Positions 1 to 6,011 of a DNA stretch of 24,274 bases are shown in pieces. Source of the stretch: an uncultured Rikenellaceae bacterium. Its GTDB lineage: Bacteria > Bacteroidota > Bacteroidia > Bacteroidales > Rikenellaceae. Numbering within the stretch: position 1 is the stretch's first letter; every line of letters begins with the position of its first letter. The notes under the pieces are model-generated. The model searched no databases and was not told where the DNA came from. It was given only the letters and a program-made list of their open reading frames with translations. The position numbers and the translations under genes were made by a program. The stretch is from contig CAMTOL010000005.1 in NCBI GenBank assembly GCA_947074135.1, positions 1 through 24,274 on the forward strand, in the 5' to 3' direction.

Positions 1-114
1 AAAACCATCAACCAAAAATCAACTAAACTGGTAAACTTTTCGCTGAAGATTTACAAGAGACATCAATACTCGTTTGTTAATTTATACAAACTACAAATAC
101 AAACCAGTGTTTGA
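1..114 (+). CDS. possible C-terminal end of a gene entering from the left edge
   Basis: Frame 1 is open from the first base to a TGA at 112-114, giving 37 residues rich in Lys, Tyr and Gln. If real, this is the end of a gene that starts outside the window, and it would overlap the next reading frame by about 40 nt. The stretch is short and AT-rich, so chance openness is quite possible. No motif is recognised. Confidence 0.22.
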   Translation, partial: KTINQKSTKLVNFSLKIYKRHQYSFVNLYKLQIQTSV

Positions 115-391
115 TTATATTGACTCTGTAGCTATCTCTAAAAATACTCCAGATGTTAATTTATCTCTAAGCGAACTTAGAACAATGTTACTCAGTAATG
201 AAATTGATTTTGATATTGCACTGAAAATTTTAACACCACACAAAAAACCAAATTACACTGAACTCATGGATGTTAGATCTAGATTGTTCTACGCTCAATA
301 CGATACTTATTATGAACTTCTTTATCAACAATTTGAGTATGGGATGCTTGATAGCTCTTTAAGAAATTTACAAACCTTTATTAAAATATAA
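74..391 (+). CDS. hypothetical protein, 105 aa
   Basis: I do not recognise this protein. It is small and mostly soluble in character, with acidic and aromatic residues, several Tyr near the C-terminus (the segment around residues 73-85 has five) and no signal peptide or membrane segment. The start is uncertain: the frame is open from 47, the first usable codon is a TTG at 74, and the first in-frame ATG is only at residue 38. It ends 5 nt before the next gene's ATG, so the two are probably cotranscribed. Base composition is AT-rich compared with the region after the tRNA. Together with its two unknown neighbours it may belong to a mobile or strain-variable segment bordering the tRNA. Confidence 0.55.
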   Translation: MLIYTNYKYKPVFDYIDSVAISKNTPDVNLSLSELRTMLLSNEIDFDIALKILTPHKKPNYTELMDVRSRLFYAQYDTYYELLYQQFEYGMLDSSLRNLQTFIKI

Positions 392-396
392 TTATT

Positions 397-1041
397 ATGA
401 TTAACCTAGAAAGAGATGAGATGCGAGCAGCTGCCTGTTTATTTGCTTACAAGTGTATATGTAAAGGATGTTACAATTTTGAAAGGTCTTATTATGATAA
501 AATAGGGTATGATGATGTCTTTACGAGAATAAGGCTATTAGGGTTGTATTTTCCTAACTCAGATTACCGTTGCGATTGTGGCGATGAAAACTGCAATGTA
601 TTAGCCGTAGTTTCAAAAGACATCACAGACCGAATCCTAGTGCCAGCCTGTATTATTGCTAAGAGAAATTCCATTGATGCAGTCGCTATGTATGAGTCTT
701 TCAACAGTGTGAATAACGATCTGCTTTATTTAATTGACTATAGGTCTTTAGAATTGTTGTTTTGTGAAAACTGTATTTCTACTGAACAATTTCTGCAATA
801 CTCAGTAATCTTGCTACGAGGTGATATGAGCTTCAATGATGATGAGATGAAACTTGTGAAATATATTAATTCGATTTTTCTTAAAACTGTAAATCAATTT
901 CAGGGACAAGATGTTGATGAGATTTTACAATCTAGAAGCAACTCGATTTTTATTTTTGGCAGACACATTAAAAGCCCCAATGAGTATTTTACTTACAAGA
1001 GAGATTGGAAGCCTTACTCGACGTATGGTGATTTACTTTAG
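397..1041 (+). CDS. hypothetical protein, 214 aa, cysteine-rich N-terminal half
   Basis: I do not recognise this protein. The ATG follows the preceding stop by 5 nt, suggesting one transcript. Visible features are two cysteine clusters, CICKGC around residues 21-26 and CDCGDENC around residues 59-66. The second reads like a metal-binding or redox loop, but no zinc-finger family is matched with confidence. The C-terminal part is hydrophilic and aromatic. No signal peptide or membrane helix is evident, so a cytoplasmic location is likely. Codon use is AT-rich like its neighbours. It could be an accessory-element protein; no function is assigned. Confidence 0.65.
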   Translation: MINLERDEMRAAACLFAYKCICKGCYNFERSYYDKIGYDDVFTRIRLLGLYFPNSDYRCDCGDENCNVLAVVSKDITDRILVPACIIAKRNSIDAVAMYESFNSVNNDLLYLIDYRSLELLFCENCISTEQFLQYSVILLRGDMSFNDDEMKLVKYINSIFLKTVNQFQGQDVDEILQSRSNSIFIFGRHIKSPNEYFTYKRDWKPYSTYGDLL

Positions 1042-1058
1042 TTAGTGGTTTAGTAAAG

Positions 1059-1070
1059 AGTAACGTTACT
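1059..1070. repeat. 12-bp perfect palindrome AGTAACGTTACT
   Basis: The palindrome lies in the 96-nt gap between two unknown genes. It could be an operator-like site for the gene at 1138, but no promoter boxes of the Bacteroidota type are seen beside it and no function is shown. Confidence 0.3.
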
Positions 1071-1137
1071 ATTCTGTAGATTATCATCATTACTGAGTTG
1101 ATAAAATATAAATCAATCTTGATTAAAATTAAAAAAA

Positions 1138-1401
1138 ATGAAAAAAGACTATCCTGAACAGTTAAAATCAATTCCAAATGGAATACTACTGTTTAACCAT
1201 GCCTTGGTAGACATTAGAGAATTTAATGAAAAATTTAACAGCAAACCGCAAAGCACTAGAGTGACTTATCTTAAACGAAGGATTACTAAGTGTAAAAAAG
1301 ATATAGAACACGGTGATAAATTCTATAATTTTAGATATAAGTTGGTGCTAAAATATCTTAATGACTTACTGAATAAAACTAGCCAAGAAAGAAGCTGGTA
1401 G
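1138..1401 (+). CDS. hypothetical protein, 87 aa, basic
   Basis: I do not recognise this small protein. It is strongly basic in the middle, around residues 43-55 with a run of Lys and Arg near YLKRRITKCKKD, followed by a Tyr/Phe/Leu-rich segment. This composition is compatible with nucleic-acid binding, but no helix-turn-helix is clearly visible. The ATG lies just after a poly-A-rich leader, and the gene is followed 30 nt later by an intrinsic terminator, which supports it as the last gene of a transcript. It shares the AT-rich composition of the two upstream unknown genes. Confidence 0.6.
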   Translation: MKKDYPEQLKSIPNGILLFNHALVDIREFNEKFNSKPQSTRVTYLKRRITKCKKDIEHGDKFYNFRYKLVLKYLNDLLNKTSQERSW

Positions 1402-1430
1402 TTGTGACAACATACTATCTTCAGTGTTTC

Positions 1431-1463
1431 AAGCGAGTTGCTTTTTGCGACTCGCTTTTTTTT
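1431..1463 (+). terminator. intrinsic terminator after the small basic protein gene
   Basis: AAGCGAGT at 1431-1438 pairs with ACTCGCTT at 1450-1457. The stem continues inward through T-G and GC/GC pairs to a TTTTT loop, giving about 11 bp, and runs into a T-tract ending at 1463. This closes the transcript of the unknown genes before the tRNA region. Confidence 0.85.
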
Positions 1464-1550
1464 GTTTATTACTGTTAAACGATATTATAGCATAGAGCCT
1501 TTTTTAGAAGATAGTTGCTAGTTGTGTGCAAAACGTGTGCAACGAGCATT
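1464..1550. other. spacer between terminator and tRNA, with GTGTGCAA direct repeats
   Basis: No gene is seen here. The notable structure is GTGTGCAA at 1524-1531 repeated at 1535-1542, an 11-nt period, 56 nt from the tRNA 3' end. Such repeats beside a tRNA can be integrase arm sites, but no integrase or second att copy lies in the window, so this is only a possibility. Confidence 0.35.
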
Positions 1551-1584
1551 AAAAAAGCACTTATGACTACTGTCGTAAGTGCTT
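1551..1584 (-). terminator. intrinsic terminator of the tRNA transcript
   Basis: On the minus strand, AAGCACTTA (from 1584) pairs with TAAGTGCTT (to 1555), with an inner GAC/GTC pairing. The stem is followed on that strand by a U-run from the A-tract at 1551-1556. It lies just past the tRNA 3' end, as expected for tRNA termination. Confidence 0.8.
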
Positions 1585-1597
1585 GATTTTTAAGGAG

Positions 1598-1672
1598 TGG
1601 GCCCAACTGGGCTTGAACCAGTGACCCCCTGATTATGAGTCAGGTGCTACTAACCAACTGAGCTATAGGCCC
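1598..1672 (-). tRNA. tRNA with CAU anticodon (elongator Met or lysidine-type Ile2)
   Basis: The minus strand folds into a complete cloverleaf. The acceptor GGGCCTA pairs with TGGGCCC, with one T-G wobble. The anticodon stem is CCTGA/TCAGG around the loop CTCATAA, with CAT at 1635-1637. The T arm is ACTGG/CCAGT with loop TTCAAGC, and the discriminator base is A. CCA is not encoded, as is common in Bacteroidota. A CAU anticodon outside the initiator context means either elongator Met or Ile2 modified by TilS; I cannot decide between them. The D-arm is odd: it reads GCTC AGTTGGTTAG TAGC where the usual form ends GGTTAGAGC, so there is one extra base and a C-T mismatch at the inner D-stem position. 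It has its own promoter and terminator. Confidence 0.93.
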
Positions 1673-1717
1673 CTCTATCTCAAAAACAACATACATACAG
1701 ACATTTTATACATAAAA

Positions 1718-1749
1718 ATTGCTTTTGAGCCGACAAAGATATAAATTTG
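1718..1749 (+). promoter_or_regulatory. promoter of the HAD-family gene, back to back with the tRNA promoter
   Basis: ATTG at 1718-1721 (three of four matches to TTTG) lies 20 nt before TAAATTTG at 1742-1749. The -7 box directly adjoins the minus-strand -7 box at 1734-1741. The predicted leader to the ATG at 1778 is only about 23 nt. Confidence 0.55.
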
Positions 1750-1764
1750 TCAAGTAAATACAAA
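1734..1764 (-). promoter_or_regulatory. promoter of the tRNA gene
   Basis: On the minus strand, TTTG (1764-1761) is followed after 19 nt by TATCTTTG (1741-1734). This matches the Bacteroidota housekeeping form TTTG, about 20 nt, TAnnTTTG. Transcription would begin about 55 nt before the tRNA 5' end. Confidence 0.75.
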
Positions 1765-1777
1765 ATTTTAAATCTAA

Positions 1778-2377
1778 ATGAACGAAAAAAAACTAAAAAA
1801 CAATAACTTTAGTAGTATTAATACTATTATTTTTGACTTCGGCAACGTTCTTCTCGATATTGATATTAACCTAACTGTTCAAGAATTTATAAAACTCGGA
1901 ATCGCAAACTTTAAAGTTGAGGATATTCACCCAAACAATAGCGGAGCATTCCTAGATGCCGAAATCGGAGCAATATCGCCCACACAATTTATAAATATAC
2001 TCAAAGGCAACTCAAATGTGAACGAAAATTCTATTATTGATGCCTGGAACAAACTGCTGCTACCATATGACTACTCCAGATTTGAACTACTACTCAATCT
2101 GAGAAAATCATACAAAATCTGCCTCCTAAGCAACACCAACAAACTTCACCACGACTATTTCGAGCAAATATTTAATCTAAACAACCCATTCAAACTCAAA
2201 TTTGATGACTTCTTTGACTTTAAATTCTACTCAGATGAATTGCTATGCAGAAAACCTGACAAAATTATTTATCAAAAAGTAGAAAATATTACAGGTATCG
2301 AACCCCAAAAAACACTCTTTATTGACGACAACCAACCCAACCTCATCGAACCCCATAGAATGGGCTGGAATACATAA
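1778..2377 (+). CDS. HAD-superfamily phosphatase, YihX-like, with a possibly truncated C-terminus
   Basis: This is a 199-residue haloacid-dehalogenase-superfamily protein, probably a soluble cytoplasmic phosphatase acting on a small phosphorylated metabolite. Motif I is DFGNVLLDID at residues 20-29, with Asp20 as the expected nucleophile; the second position is Gly-Asn rather than Asp, as in the YihX-type DLGNVIVDID. Motif II is LLSNTN around 116-121, the motif III Lys lies in the RKPDK segment, and motif IV is FIDDNQ with paired Asp. The helical cap lies between motifs I and II. The frame stops with TAA TAA after GWNT. Read in the same frame, the next twelve codons give LKTHENIFDLFN before another TAA, which resembles a normal HAD C-terminus, so the end may have been lost recently. 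The substrate cannot be inferred. Confidence 0.88.
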   Translation: MNEKKLKNNNFSSINTIIFDFGNVLLDIDINLTVQEFIKLGIANFKVEDIHPNNSGAFLDAEIGAISPTQFINILKGNSNVNENSIIDAWNKLLLPYDYSRFELLLNLRKSYKICLLSNTNKLHHDYFEQIFNLNNPFKLKFDDFFDFKFYSDELLCRKPDKIIYQKVENITGIEPQKTLFIDDNQPNLIEPHRMGWNT

Positions 2378-2401
2378 TAATTGAAAACACACGAAAACAT
2401 A

Positions 2402-2432
2402 TTCGATTTATTCAACTAAAATTATATCTTTG
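2402..2432 (+). promoter_or_regulatory. promoter of ptb
   Basis: TTCG at 2402-2405 (three of four matches to TTTG) is followed after 19 nt by a perfect TATCTTTG at 2425-2432. The predicted leader before the ptb ATG is long, about 107 nt. It ends in the 12-bp palindrome TTATAGCTATAA (2533-2544), directly against the start codon. Confidence 0.6.
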
Positions 2433-2544
2433 CTATGTTAGATTTTTTAATTTTTACCGTTAATTTAATAACAACCGACTAATTCCAGATAAAAATTAAA
2501 AACAAAACACCCACATAACAGTAAATTACTAATTATAGCTATAA

Positions 2545-3447
2545 ATGATAACAAAATTAGATCAACTCGTTGAAGCGGTACAGAAGAAAGGAAAAAAAAG
2601 AATCGTTGTTGCATACGCCGAAGATGCACACACCATTCAAGCAGTGGCTGATGCTCAAAAGATTGGCATTGTTGATCCTATTCTAGTGGGAAATCGTGCC
2701 AACATTAATAGAATCGCTGCTGAAACTGGAGTTGACCTAACAGACTTTGTAATCCAAGAGGAGCAAACAGACGTAGCTTGTGTGGCGCGCGCTGTACAGA
2801 TGGTGCACCACAAAGAGGCAGACGTAATGATGAAGGGTTTAGTATCTACCGATAAATATATGAAAGGTATTCTAAACAAAGAGAACGGACTCGTGCCACC
2901 TAAAGCAACTCTTAGCCACGTTACTGTTATGGAGATACCTACCTACCATAAACTGATAACTATGTCGGACGTTGCTGTACTTGTTAGACCAGACCTAAAC
3001 CAAAAAACACAACTTGTGCACTACGTTCGTGACACCGCAATATCACTCGGCATTGATAAACCCAAAATTGCGATTCTTTCTGCTACCGAACAAATACTCC
3101 CAAATATTGATTCGTGTTACGATGCTGCAATTATTAGTAAAATGTGGGAACGTGGACAAATCACTAACTGCATTGTAGATGGACCATTAGCCCTTGATGT
3201 TGCTATTGATGAAGATACTGTAAAAATCAAAAGACTTAAGTCGCCTGTTGGAGGCGATGCCGACTGCATTATATTCCCTTCGCTTGAGGCTGGAAACATC
3301 TTCTTCAAATCAGCTACAAAACTAATGAATGCAAAAATGGCGGGTATGGTTGTAGGGGCTAAAGTACCTTGCGTATTGACATCAAGAGGAGATAGCGAAC
3401 AGAGTAAACTATACTCTATCGCCTTGGCTGCTCTGTCTGCTAAATAG
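2545..3447 (+). CDS. ptb: phosphate butyryltransferase (phosphate acetyl/butyryltransferase family)
   Basis: This enzyme transfers an acyl group between coenzyme A and phosphate (butyryl-CoA + phosphate to butyryl phosphate + CoA) in the cytoplasm. The 300-residue length fits Ptb rather than the longer multidomain Pta forms. One PTA/PTB domain spans the whole protein. Recognisable segments include DVMMKGLVST around 93-102, LSHVTVMEIP around 123-132, the ILSATEQILPN segment around 176-186, IVDGPLALD near 210-218 and the SPVGGDADCIIFP block near 233-245. In many Bacteroidales and clostridia a butyrate kinase gene follows; here a division protein gene follows instead, so the partner kinase, if any, is elsewhere. 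etfBA about 19 kb downstream fit the same metabolism but are not linked to it. Short branched-chain acyl-CoAs are equally plausible substrates. Confidence 0.92.
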   Translation: MITKLDQLVEAVQKKGKKRIVVAYAEDAHTIQAVADAQKIGIVDPILVGNRANINRIAAETGVDLTDFVIQEEQTDVACVARAVQMVHHKEADVMMKGLVSTDKYMKGILNKENGLVPPKATLSHVTVMEIPTYHKLITMSDVAVLVRPDLNQKTQLVHYVRDTAISLGIDKPKIAILSATEQILPNIDSCYDAAIISKMWERGQITNCIVDGPLALDVAIDEDTVKIKRLKSPVGGDADCIIFPSLEAGNIFFKSATKLMNAKMAGMVVGAKVPCVLTSRGDSEQSKLYSIALAALSAK

Positions 3448-3494
3448 GAATTATAGCATAAAAAAGTTTCTCAATTATCATTATGCCCAAGAAA

Positions 3495-3529
3495 ATAGAG
3501 TTACATTGGCTAAACCAATGTAACTCTAT
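3495..3529. terminator. 15-bp perfect hairpin between ptb and the division gene
   Basis: ATAGAGTTACATTGG (3495-3509) and CCAATGTAACTCTAT (3515-3529) form a perfect 15-bp stem with the 5-nt loop CTAAA. The following bases (CAAATAAAAC) contain no T-run, so it is not a standard intrinsic terminator. It may be a 3'-end stabiliser, a partial terminator or an attenuator for the next gene. Confidence 0.6.
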
Positions 3530-3555
3530 CAAATAAAACAGAATAGAAAGGAAAG

Positions 3556-3834
3556 ATGCGCAAAAAAATATTCTCAAATCGTAATATTATTATTGCGCTA
3601 AGTGTAGTATTTACGCTCTGGCTCCTATTTCTTGACCGCAATAATTTAGTGAGTCTTAAAAAAGTTAATTCTCAGATTAACGAACTTAAAAAAGAGAAAG
3701 AGCTTTATTTGAATAAGATTAAAGCAGACAGTACCATTATTAAAGGTCTAAACGATAGTGACTTTGTCGAAAGCTATGCCAGAGAGAACTTCTACTTTAA
3801 AAGGGCTGAGGAGGTAATGTATATTTACAAATAG
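3556..3834 (+). CDS. septum formation initiator family protein (FtsB/DivIC-like)
   Basis: This is a 92-residue bitopic membrane protein of the FtsB/DivIC family, which joins the divisome subcomplex with FtsL and FtsQ/DivIB and helps activate septal peptidoglycan synthesis. The sequence shows a short basic N-terminus, one membrane helix at about residues 10-26, and a Lys/Glu/Leu-rich coiled coil at about 33-60. It ends with the family's membrane-distal segment, ENFYFKRAEEVMYIYK. Small size and single-span topology match the family. An AGGAAAG sequence lies 5-11 nt before the ATG, unusually purine-rich for this group. It lies 108 nt after ptb, separated by a strong hairpin, so it may be partly cotranscribed or have a promoter I cannot see. 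Confidence 0.85.
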   Translation: MRKKIFSNRNIIIALSVVFTLWLLFLDRNNLVSLKKVNSQINELKKEKELYLNKIKADSTIIKGLNDSDFVESYARENFYFKRAEEVMYIYK

Positions 3835-3869
3835 CGATACTCCACCTAGATTAACGCATAATTCAATAG

Positions 3870-3902
3870 GTTAGGAATGGCTACGTATGCCTCAAACCTA
3901 AC
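3870..3902. terminator. weak hairpin between convergent genes
   Basis: GTTAGG (3870-3875) pairs with CCTAAC (3897-3902), with an inner GGC/GCC pairing. It sits between the convergent division and regulator genes, where a shared terminator would be expected. No long T-run follows on either strand, so support is modest. Confidence 0.3.
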
Positions 3903-3921
3903 TGCACTGCACAGAACTACT

Positions 3922-5598
3922 CTACTGTTGAATACTACCAATAGTACGAATACGCTCTTCGAACTCTGCCTTGTCACAACGAGCCTGATTCTTAATCTTA
4001 GAACGATAATTGTAAATAGTACTCATAGAGTAACGCAACAACGATGATATCTTTGACAAATCGGTTATACCTAACCTTATCATAGCAAAGATACGAAGTT
4101 CGGTATTGAGCAACTCGCCGCCTCGAAGCTCTATCTTTGCCTCATCTTCGAGCAAAGAGTTGAACTCTTCGACAAAGGTTGGATAGAGATTCAAGAAAAT
4201 CCCGTCAAACATTTTATAAAACTGCTCAACATCCTCGCTATTATCTGCAGTTCGACTTCCATACTCCTTCTTCAACTCTTCCAACTTATCATCGCGAAGT
4301 AGTTTCGAGATATTTCGTCGCATTTTGCCTATTTTGTCAATATATTGGGAACAGATAGCCATAAAATTGCCTATATACTCCTCTTTTACCTTATTTGACT
4401 CCATCAGTGACCCATTTACGACTGTCAATTTTTCGATAGCATTGCGAAGCTGGAGATTACTCTCATTAATATTATCGAAAGCAGTTTGCAAACGTGTTCG
4501 AGCCAAATTCAACCTGCGAGTTTGACGCATAATCTTGATTATAAAACCTACGGCTGCAAAAACAAACATAAAGATTATAACAAAGATAGAATAGGTGAGT
4601 TTTTTAACCTTCTCGTTGTGTGCATTGTAAGCCTGTTCAATATCCGAAGCAACCTTAGCATCTTGCCACATACGAAGACGAGAGTTGAAAAACTTTGCAT
4701 CATCGAGAACTACTCGCATATACTCCATAGCTAGTTCAACATCGCCATCGAGGAGTAGAGTGTGAGCAAAATCGTGAAGCGAAATGTTATCACGAATGGC
4801 TAGAGTAATGTCGCATATAGCCGAGCGAATCAACCACTGTTTCATTGTCAATGTGTCACCCTGCATTCTTGCTATCTCAGAAAGATAGAATGCAATAGTA
4901 GCATAAATGGGATCATTGACGGTGTATCTAGAAAGTTGTTCAAGCGCAAACTCTGTAGCTTTGTCCAACTCTCTACTATTGAGAAAAACCGAAATTAAAA
5001 ACTCAAATTGAGTTGCACTAGGAAGATATATTATATTAACTATTCTATCTCTATAATAGTCTCTTTTTATCTCATACATTGATTTTAACTCCGATGACGA
5101 TGAGTAGATAACTAACTGGTCGTATAGTTTATATTGAGCAAAATGATAATTCGCACTTTGGGTCTGGTCAAATACCAAGGTGTCAATCTTAGTGCTTGAG
5201 AATATATCCATCGCTTCGATATACATACCTGCGTGAGTGTAACGAAGTGCTAAGTTAATATAGCACTCGTTTAGTTTAATCACATCTTTAAGACTTTTGG
5301 CAATCTCAACATTGCGCTCAAGATAAACAACCGTTGAATCGAACTGAAATGGTAGGTATTGTTCAATAATTTTGCAATTCATTACATAGAGCTGCTCAGT
5401 ATTAGTCCCAATCGAAGTACTTAACTCTTTTAGCATATCAATACCATTTTGACGATTGTCAAAATAGAACTCACGCTGTTTTATTGCGTTATCCAGAGAG
5501 TCAACCAATGGTTTTAGTTCGCCGTGACCAGCCCCAACAACTTTCGTGACGCTAAGAAATATTAACAGAACAGAGGCAATTCTTAATTTTTTATTCAT
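3922..5598 (-). CDS. membrane-spanning sensor/transcription regulator of the DUF6377 type, divergent from the PUL
   Basis: This 558-residue protein probably senses a glycan-derived signal in the periplasm and controls the adjacent susC operon. It has a signal peptide (about 1-23) and an all-helical, TPR-like periplasmic region (about 27-325). One membrane helix follows at about 334-355 (IFVIIFMFVFAAVGFII), then a cytoplasmic coiled coil at about 360-405. The C-terminus (about 498-540) reads like a LuxR-type helix-turn-helix: ELRIFAMIRLGITDLSKISS followed by LLRYSMSTIYNYRSKIK. There is no histidine kinase or receiver domain, so it is not a hybrid two-component system, and no anti-sigma partner is present. 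The DUF6377 name is from family memory. It is divergent from susC across a 413-nt gap holding TTAACA repeats, which supports local regulation. Confidence 0.85.
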   Translation of the reverse strand: MNKKLRIASVLLIFLSVTKVVGAGHGELKPLVDSLDNAIKQREFYFDNRQNGIDMLKELSTSIGTNTEQLYVMNCKIIEQYLPFQFDSTVVYLERNVEIAKSLKDVIKLNECYINLALRYTHAGMYIEAMDIFSSTKIDTLVFDQTQSANYHFAQYKLYDQLVIYSSSSELKSMYEIKRDYYRDRIVNIIYLPSATQFEFLISVFLNSRELDKATEFALEQLSRYTVNDPIYATIAFYLSEIARMQGDTLTMKQWLIRSAICDITLAIRDNISLHDFAHTLLLDGDVELAMEYMRVVLDDAKFFNSRLRMWQDAKVASDIEQAYNAHNEKVKKLTYSIFVIIFMFVFAAVGFIIKIMRQTRRLNLARTRLQTAFDNINESNLQLRNAIEKLTVVNGSLMESNKVKEEYIGNFMAICSQYIDKIGKMRRNISKLLRDDKLEELKKEYGSRTADNSEDVEQFYKMFDGIFLNLYPTFVEEFNSLLEDEAKIELRGGELLNTELRIFAMIRLGITDLSKISSLLRYSMSTIYNYRSKIKNQARCDKAEFEERIRTIGSIQQ

Positions 5599-6011
5599 AC
5601 CAAACTAAATATAGGTAAAAAAAGCAAATTACAAAAGCGAGTTTTAGTAATAATTTACAAACAACTGGAGTTGCTAAATTTTTTACATAATTACGGCTTC
5701 CGAAAGTTTATAATAGTTCAAAATATCATCTACATAAAACAGACTTTAACACAATGTTAAGGCTCTGATAATTAACATATTAACAAATTATCTATTTTAC
5801 ATTATTAACTCCAACATAAATAATATAACAAGAATGAAAAGTAAATTTGTATTAGTTCTTCATTAGACAACTATGCAGTATAATTACCGTTACGCCTTTT
5901 ATACTTTCGATTCGCAATGGATAAAAATTGTAAAGTTTGACCTATTAAACGACAAATATAGAAAAATAAACTAAATACTAATAAACAAATAAAATAAACC
6001 TAATAACAAAA
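5599..6011. promoter_or_regulatory. divergent control region between regulator and susC
   Basis: This 413-nt AT-rich gap contains no gene. It holds a cluster of TTAACA-type half-sites at 5746-5810, described separately. Just downstream is a -7-like box TAAATTTG at 5842-5849 with no TTTG at the -33 position, as expected for an activated promoter. If that box is used, the susC leader is about 157 nt. A second, poorer candidate is TAAAGTTTG at 5931-5939. No clear minus-strand promoter for the regulator was found. Confidence 0.5.
5746..5810. promoter_or_regulatory. cluster of TTAACA half-sites, candidate operator
   Basis: TTAACA (5746-5751) and TGTTAA (5755-5760) form an inverted pair with a 3-nt spacer. 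They are followed by direct copies ATTAACA at 5771-5777 and ATTAACA at 5779-5785, and a variant ATTAACT at 5804-5810. Position and arrangement suggest binding sites for the divergent regulator, just upstream of the susC -7-like box. Binding is inferred. Confidence 0.5.

Noticed and set aside
989..1177. 62-codon minus-strand open frame between two unknown genes
   Set aside because: Overlaps plus-strand genes at both ends and is low-complexity, hydrophobic and AT-driven; no promoter.
2545..3447. Phosphate acetyltransferase (Pta) instead of Ptb
   Set aside because: Sequence blocks and the 300-aa length suit the butyryltransferase branch better; residual uncertainty over acyl chain specificity remains.
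4325..4734. Two overlapping plus-strand open frames inside the regulator gene
   Set aside because: Both are antisense to a continuous regulator with coherent signal peptide, membrane and DNA-binding parts.
5931..5939. TAAAGTTTG as the main susC -7 box
   Set aside because: It has a 3-nt instead of a 2-nt gap between TA and TTTG and no matching -33 element; TAAATTTG at 5842 fits better with the repeat cluster.
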